From Treponema sp. (GTDB lineage Bacteria; Spirochaetota; Spirochaetia; Treponematales; Treponemataceae), in NCBI GenBank assembly GCA_017544745.1, contig JAFYDO010000136.1, positions 1 through 9,693 of the forward strand: a stretch of DNA of 9,693 nt, given 5' to 3'. This document shows, one piece after another, positions 7,949-9,693 of the stretch; the first letter of the stretch is position 1, and each line of letters starts with the position of its first letter. The notes under the pieces are model-generated. The model worked only from the letters and a program-made list of their open reading frames with translations. It had not been told where the DNA came from and made no database searches. The translations under genes and the position numbers were made by a program.

Positions 7949-7977
7949 GAAATAATCACGTGAAAATGATTTAACAA

Positions 7978-8052
7978 ACTTTTTTAAATCGGGTGTCCAC
8001 TTTTTTAAATAGGCATAACTTTTTTAAATTCTTTCCCCTGACTTTTTTAAAT
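7978..8052. repeat. Four phased direct repeats, ACTTTTTTAAAT
   Basis: Identical 12-mers lie at 7978-7989, 7999-8010, 8018-8029 and 8041-8052. Their starts are 21, 19 and 23 bp apart, 63 bp in all, or about two helical turns per step. The spacers (CGGGTGTCC, AGGCATA, TCTTTCCCCTG, counted between the 12-mers) are unrelated. On the lipoprotein strand each reads ATTTAAAAAAGT and the array ends 40 bp before its start codon. Each has an A6 tract, so phasing should curve the DNA. The layout resembles a multi-site operator or curved upstream element for the lipoprotein gene. Direct repeats with 11 or 22 bp periods are typical targets of SARP and OmpR-type winged-helix proteins, and such a protein is encoded next door. 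A dispersed genomic repeat is the alternative. Confidence 0.85.
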
Positions 8053-8091
8053 GTTCTCTCCAATCTTCTGAAAATATTTATGTTTTACTAC

Positions 8092-8169
8092 TCATTTAAG
8101 TAGCGATATCGTCTGCAAAATCAGCACCACGAAAAGAATTAATAATATGATTATTTTCCTCAACTCCAT
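8092..8169 (-). CDS. Putative 25-residue single-helix membrane peptide
   Basis: A short frame starts with ATG at 8169 and ends with TGA at 8094-8092. The peptide begins MELRKIIILLILFVV and ends LILQTISLLK: a charged start (Glu2, Arg4, Lys5), a run of about 13 hydrophobic residues, a polar patch (Gln, Thr, Ser) and a final Lys. This looks like one transmembrane helix with the N-terminus inside. A good -10 box lies 11 nt before the ATG and no Shine-Dalgarno is present, so the message would have a leader of about 5 nt. It points in the same direction as the lipoprotein gene, whose start is 153 nt further on, so both could share a transcript. It could be a small membrane peptide, a leader peptide, a type I toxin-like peptide, or the remnant of a longer gene (the helix recalls the first helix of LapA/DUF1049 proteins). 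Chance hydrophobic frames occur in A+T-rich DNA, so confidence is moderate. Confidence 0.4.
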   Translation of the reverse strand: MELRKIIILLILFVVLILQTISLLK

Positions 8170-8180
8170 AATATGACTAA

Positions 8181-8209
8181 ATTATATAAAACAGAGCGCA
8201 CACTGTGAG
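8181..8209 (-). promoter_or_regulatory. Candidate promoter for the small peptide and perhaps the lipoprotein gene
   Basis: On the minus strand CTCACA (8209-8204, four of six matches to TTGACA) and TATAAT (8186-8181, perfect) are 17 bp apart. Predicted transcription start is near 8174, about 5 nt before the ATG of the 25-codon frame. It is the best minus-strand promoter between the lipoprotein gene and cmk. Confidence 0.5.
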
Positions 8210-8210
8210 C
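8196..8210. promoter_or_regulatory. Imperfect palindrome over the minus-strand -35 box
   Basis: GCGCACACTGTGAGC is an inverted repeat with one mismatched pair (GC-G-CACA-C-TGTG-A-GC). It covers the -35 hexamer of the minus-strand promoter and lies about 50 bp upstream of the cmk -10 box, where an operator for a dimeric regulator could sit. It is short enough to be chance. Confidence 0.3.
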
Positions 8211-8259
8211 ACAAAAACACAAAAAAAGCCGCACGGAATCAGCACAAAGTTTAAAATTA

Positions 8260-8280
8260 TGCTATAATTACCACGGAGGT
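8260..8280 (+). promoter_or_regulatory. Extended -10 promoter and Shine-Dalgarno of cmk
   Basis: TGCTATAAT at 8260-8268 is a perfect extended -10 element; no good -35 hexamer lies 16-18 bp upstream (CAGCAC region), which the TGn extension can offset. GGAGGT at 8275-8280 is 3 nt before the ATG at 8284. The predicted transcription start, about 8275, falls on the Shine-Dalgarno itself, giving a leader of only about 9 nt. Confidence 0.6.
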
Positions 8281-8283
8281 TTT

Positions 8284-8916
8284 ATGATTATTGCAATTGA
8301 CGGACCGGCTGGAACGGGGAAGAGTACTATTGCCAAAATGCTGGCAGACAGACATGACATTACTTTTTTGAACAGCGGGGGCTTTTACAGAACCCTTACT
8401 CTTGCGGTACTGGATGCAGGAATTGATTACAAAGACGAGGCAGCCACACTGGAATTTTGCCGCAAACAGAAAATTGAATACACAAAAGAAGGTCATTTTA
8501 TCTTAAACGGAACGGACGTTACTGCACACCTTCACGACGACCGCGTAACAAATAATGCCAGTCAGGTTAGTGCAATTGTAGAAATCCGCCACCTTGTAAA
8601 CGATTTTATGAGAGAGATTACAAAGAGTCTGGACATTGTCTGCGAAGGCCGCGACATGACTACTGTGGTTTTTCCTAATGCAGAAGTTAAAGTTTATCTT
8701 GATGCAAGCTCCCAGGTGCGTGCCCAGCGCCGATTTGACCAGGGAGTAAGCAATATGACCCTTGAAGAGATCAAAGAAGCCATAGAAAAGCGCGACGAAA
8801 TGGATAAAAACAAAAAAGAAGGTTCTTTGAAGATAGCTCCCGATGCGCTATATATAGATACTTCTAACTTGACGATAGAAGAAGTTTGTGCGATAATAGA
8901 AAGACAAATTTCATAA
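8284..8916 (+). CDS. cmk: Cytidylate (CMP/dCMP) kinase
   Basis: This 210-residue enzyme phosphorylates CMP or dCMP with ATP, recycling cytidine nucleotides in the cytoplasm. The P-loop GPAGTGKST is at 7-15, followed by LNSGGFYRTLTL (usual form LDSGAxYR), NNASQVSA with a downstream Arg in VEIRHLV for base recognition, and EGRDMTTVVFPNAEVKVYLDAS, which holds the Arg-Asp pair that binds CMP. The lid and end read RRFDQGV, RDEMDKNKKEGSLKIAPDAL and YIDTSNLTIEEV. Differences from the E. coli enzyme are Lys in place of the last Arg of RDxxDxxR, Ser where Pro is usual before Leu, and Thr for Gly after GRDM; length is slightly short (about 225 is usual). None removes a P-loop residue, so it is probably active. 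A strong Shine-Dalgarno fixes the start. rpsA follows 15 bp downstream, an order also found in E. coli. Confidence 0.93.
   Translation: MIIAIDGPAGTGKSTIAKMLADRHDITFLNSGGFYRTLTLAVLDAGIDYKDEAATLEFCRKQKIEYTKEGHFILNGTDVTAHLHDDRVTNNASQVSAIVEIRHLVNDFMREITKSLDIVCEGRDMTTVVFPNAEVKVYLDASSQVRAQRRFDQGVSNMTLEEIKEAIEKRDEMDKNKKEGSLKIAPDALYIDTSNLTIEEVCAIIERQIS
8869..8897 (+). promoter_or_regulatory. Candidate rpsA promoter inside the end of cmk
   Basis: TTGACG at 8869-8874 and GATAAT at 8892-8897 each match consensus in five of six positions and are 17 bp apart. TG at 8889-8890 adds an extended -10 element. Predicted start is near 8904, giving a leader of about 28 nt for rpsA. Such a promoter would allow S1, needed in large amounts, to be made above the level of cmk. 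Confidence 0.5.
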
Positions 8917-8931
8917 ACAAAAGGTTTTAAC

Positions 8932-9693
8932 ATGGAAGAAATGGAAGTGGAAAAGGAAGAAGCTCAGAACTCCAAGGGCGACTTTCAGACACAATTAGAG
9001 GAGTCCCTCAAAGAATTCAATGCACCACAGGCTGGTCAGTTAGTAGAAGGTATTGTAGTACAGATTACTAATGACTATGTTTATGTAGACATTGGAGACA
9101 AGTCAGAGGGTTTAATCCCTGTAGAGGAGTTCGCAGACGATCTGCCGAAAGAAGGGGATAAGGTTCAGGCGTTGTTGACAGGTCACAATTCTAGTGGTCC
9201 TGTGCTTTCTAAGAAAAAGGCTGATTCAAAGCGTTATTTAAAAGAGATTCAGCAGGCTTACAAGGATAAGACTCCTGTAACAGGTACAATCGCAAAGGTT
9301 GTAAAGAGCGGTTACGAAGTTGACCTTGGTGTTGACCGTATGGCATTTTTGCCTATAAGCCAGGCTGACGCAGAAAAAGTTGAAAAGCCTGAATCATTGC
9401 TTGGTACAAAATCCAAGTTCTATATCGAAAGACTTTATTCAGATAATAAACTTAATCCTGTGGTTAACCGCCGCAAGTTCCTTGAAGAAGAAATCAACGA
9501 AAAGCGTGATGCCTTCTTTAATTCAGTTCAGATCGGCGACACCGTAAAGGGTACTGTTAAGAGCTTTACAAGCTTTGGCGCATTCATTGATTTAGGTGGC
9601 TTTGACGGCTTGCTCCATATCAATGATATGAGCTGGGGTCACGTAGCTCGTCCTAAAGACTTTGTAAAGAAGGGGCAGGAAATCGAACTTAAG
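8932..9693 (+). CDS. rpsA: 30S ribosomal protein S1, N-terminal part
   Basis: The frame is open from ATG at 8932 to the end of the window, giving 254 residues of a protein normally about 550 or more long. S1 binds mRNA on the 30S subunit and helps start translation. Three S1 (OB-fold) domains are visible: residues 34-95 (GQLVEGIVVQITNDYVYVDI, then SEGLIPVEEF), 113-180 (TPVTGTIAKVVKSGYEVDL, then MAFLPISQAD) and 200 onward (IGDTVKGTVKSFTSFGAFID, then LGGFDGLLHINDMSWGHVAR), the last being the canonical RNA-binding type. The first two, more divergent, correspond to those that bind the ribosome in E. coli. The leader residues 1-30 are very acidic. AAGG at 8921-8924 is 7 nt before the ATG. It is probably cotranscribed with cmk and also read from a promoter inside cmk. 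The 3' end is cut by the window, not by a mutation. Confidence 0.93.
   Translation, partial: MEEMEVEKEEAQNSKGDFQTQLEESLKEFNAPQAGQLVEGIVVQITNDYVYVDIGDKSEGLIPVEEFADDLPKEGDKVQALLTGHNSSGPVLSKKKADSKRYLKEIQQAYKDKTPVTGTIAKVVKSGYEVDLGVDRMAFLPISQADAEKVEKPESLLGTKSKFYIERLYSDNKLNPVVNRRKFLEEEINEKRDAFFNSVQIGDTVKGTVKSFTSFGAFIDLGGFDGLLHINDMSWGHVARPKDFVKKGQEIELK

Noticed and set aside
7956..7963. TCACGTGA palindrome before the lipoprotein gene
   Set aside because: An isolated 8-bp palindrome with no second copy or promoter around it; too short to call a site.
7939..7977. A start 13 codons upstream for the lipoprotein (ATG at 7977)
   Set aside because: It would put MLNHFHVIISEDT before the signal peptide and lacks a good Shine-Dalgarno, whereas ATG 7938 has GGAGGA and begins directly with the signal peptide.
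7978..8052. CRISPR-like array
   Set aside because: The repeats are only 12 bp and the spacers 7-11 bp, both far too short, and no cas gene is present.
8088..8103. CTACT-CATTTA-AGTAG hairpin in the intergenic region
   Set aside because: A 5-bp A+T-rich stem without a T-run is expected by chance.

Overview
The window looks like chromosomal DNA from a spirochaete, most likely a Treponema relative. This is an inference from three things: the conserved run scpA-scpB-rluB ... cmk-rpsA, a very large lipoprotein whose lipobox (F-T-S-C) is of the relaxed spirochaetal kind, and moderately A+T-rich coding sequence. No rRNA, tRNA, insertion sequence or CRISPR array is visible.

Left part (1-2646, + strand): a tightly packed housekeeping operon. 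A single 451-codon frame joins a folate enzyme (HPPK, FolK) to the kleisin ScpA. It is followed by scpB and then by an RsuA/RluB-type pseudouridine synthase that starts at a TTG inside the end of scpB. ScpA and ScpB are the non-SMC subunits of the SMC condensin. An internal Shine-Dalgarno and ATG at 518-531 could also give free ScpA.

Middle part (about 2647-8260): an accessory segment that separates rluB from cmk, genes often adjacent in other bacteria. It holds (i) a gene with a consensus promoter whose ATG lies at the predicted transcription start, encoding a membrane protein with six predicted helices and a cytoplasmic SARP-like winged-helix DNA-binding domain; (ii) a convergent gene for a 1405-residue lipoprotein with Ig-like modules, whose stop codon is only 3 bp from the regulator's stop; (iii) four copies of ACTTTTTTAAAT spaced about two helical turns apart, just upstream of the lipoprotein gene; (iv) an unlisted 25-codon reading frame for a hydrophobic peptide, with its own TATAAT box and almost no leader, pointing towards the lipoprotein gene. 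A working hypothesis is that the membrane regulator acts on the phased repeats to control the lipoprotein, forming a surface-sensing or surface-display module. The sequence suggests this but does not prove it.

Right part (8260-9693, + strand): cmk (CMP kinase), with an extended -10 promoter and a very short leader, followed after 15 bp by rpsA (ribosomal protein S1), which runs off the window. A good candidate promoter for rpsA lies inside the end of cmk.
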